NCBI RefSeq assembly: GCF_000812865.1
Contig: NZ_JSYL01000002.1
Location: 682,001-746,000 of the forward strand
Length of the DNA: 64,000 nucleotides
From: Kaistella jeonii
GTDB lineage: Bacteria > Bacteroidota > Bacteroidia > Flavobacteriales > Weeksellaceae
Reading direction: 5' to 3'
Positions 63,994 through 64,000 of this stretch are shown here, piece by piece (within the stretch, counting starts at the first letter, position 1; every line of letters starts with the position of its first letter). The notes beneath the pieces are model-generated. The model made no database searches and was not told the origin of the DNA. It saw only the letters and a program-made list of their open reading frames with translations. Both the position numbers and the translations under genes were made by a program.

Positions 63994-64000
63994 TGGGTTT

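Noticed and set aside
1-64000. tRNA, rRNA, CRISPR arrays, insertion sequences, prophage
   Set aside because: Intergenic regions were read on both strands; no cloverleaf, spaced direct repeats, transposase or integrase was found.

Overview
The window looks like chromosome of a Flavobacteriia member, probably Weeksellaceae (Chryseobacterium/Kaistella-like). The evidence is AT-rich DNA, a fused MurF-alanine racemase, a GLPGLI-family protein beside a carboxypeptidase-regulatory outer-membrane barrel, the type IX secretion lipoprotein PorW/SprE, 2TM-domain proteins, and repeated promoter matches to the Bacteroidota -7 element TAnnTTTG. I see no rRNA, tRNA, CRISPR array, transposase, integrase or phage gene. 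Genus-level placement is inference.

Layout. 1-2.5 kb (minus): the start of a GT9 glycosyltransferase, sufE, a GT4 glycosyltransferase and a small membrane protein. 2.6-5.2 kb: clpC. 5.3-11.3 kb (minus): a TPR protein, a BamE-like lipoprotein, glmM, and the ferrous-iron operon feoA-feoB-FeoB-associated peptide behind a palindromic operator candidate. 11.4-19.5 kb: GLPGLI protein, a frameshifted DinB-like gene, an outer-membrane barrel, a JmjC-like cupin, DoxX, an M14 peptidase and a small SecA-related protein. 19.6-24.4 kb (minus): lepA, a secreted protein and an ECF sigma / anti-sigma-like / periplasmic protein operon. 24.4-29 kb (plus): DUF2520 protein, KdsC-like phosphatase, Maf, PorW/SprE. 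29-35.6 kb (minus): tsaB, SDR, YraN, DoxX, LD-carboxypeptidase, LysE, rnr, rpiB, many with overlapping stops and starts. 35.5-36.2 kb is a long AT-rich gene-free stretch, followed by pgk.

37.6-46.2 kb (minus): methyltransferase, mnmG, ybeY, a patatin-barrel protein, murF-alr and tdk. mnmG is flanked by two perfect parS (ParB-binding) sites, so this part of the chromosome is probably close to oriC. Genes to the left are mostly on the minus strand and genes to the right mostly on the plus strand, as expected around an origin. 46.3-50.5 kb (plus): an acidic protein of unknown function, a MurC-like ligase, rsmI, fabG. 50.5-53.3 kb: a tightly overlapping operon of egtB, egtD and a racemase-family protein. 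53.3-57.4 kb: guaC and surE (minus), and a Prc-type protease (plus). 57.6-61.1 kb: a signalling cassette of 2TM proteins, a LytS-type kinase fused to a 2TM domain, an isoprenylcysteine-methyltransferase-like enzyme and a LytTR regulator. 61.4-64 kb: a TPR protein, a frameshifted ATP-pyrophosphatase, a small membrane protein and a truncated NmrA-like fragment.

The most unusual items are the parS pair around mnmG; a three-copy intergenic element whose hairpin arms covary and which always follows a stop codon; the 2TM/LytS/ICMT/LytTR cassette; the egtB-egtD-racemase operon; and a stand-alone protein resembling part of the SecA motor.
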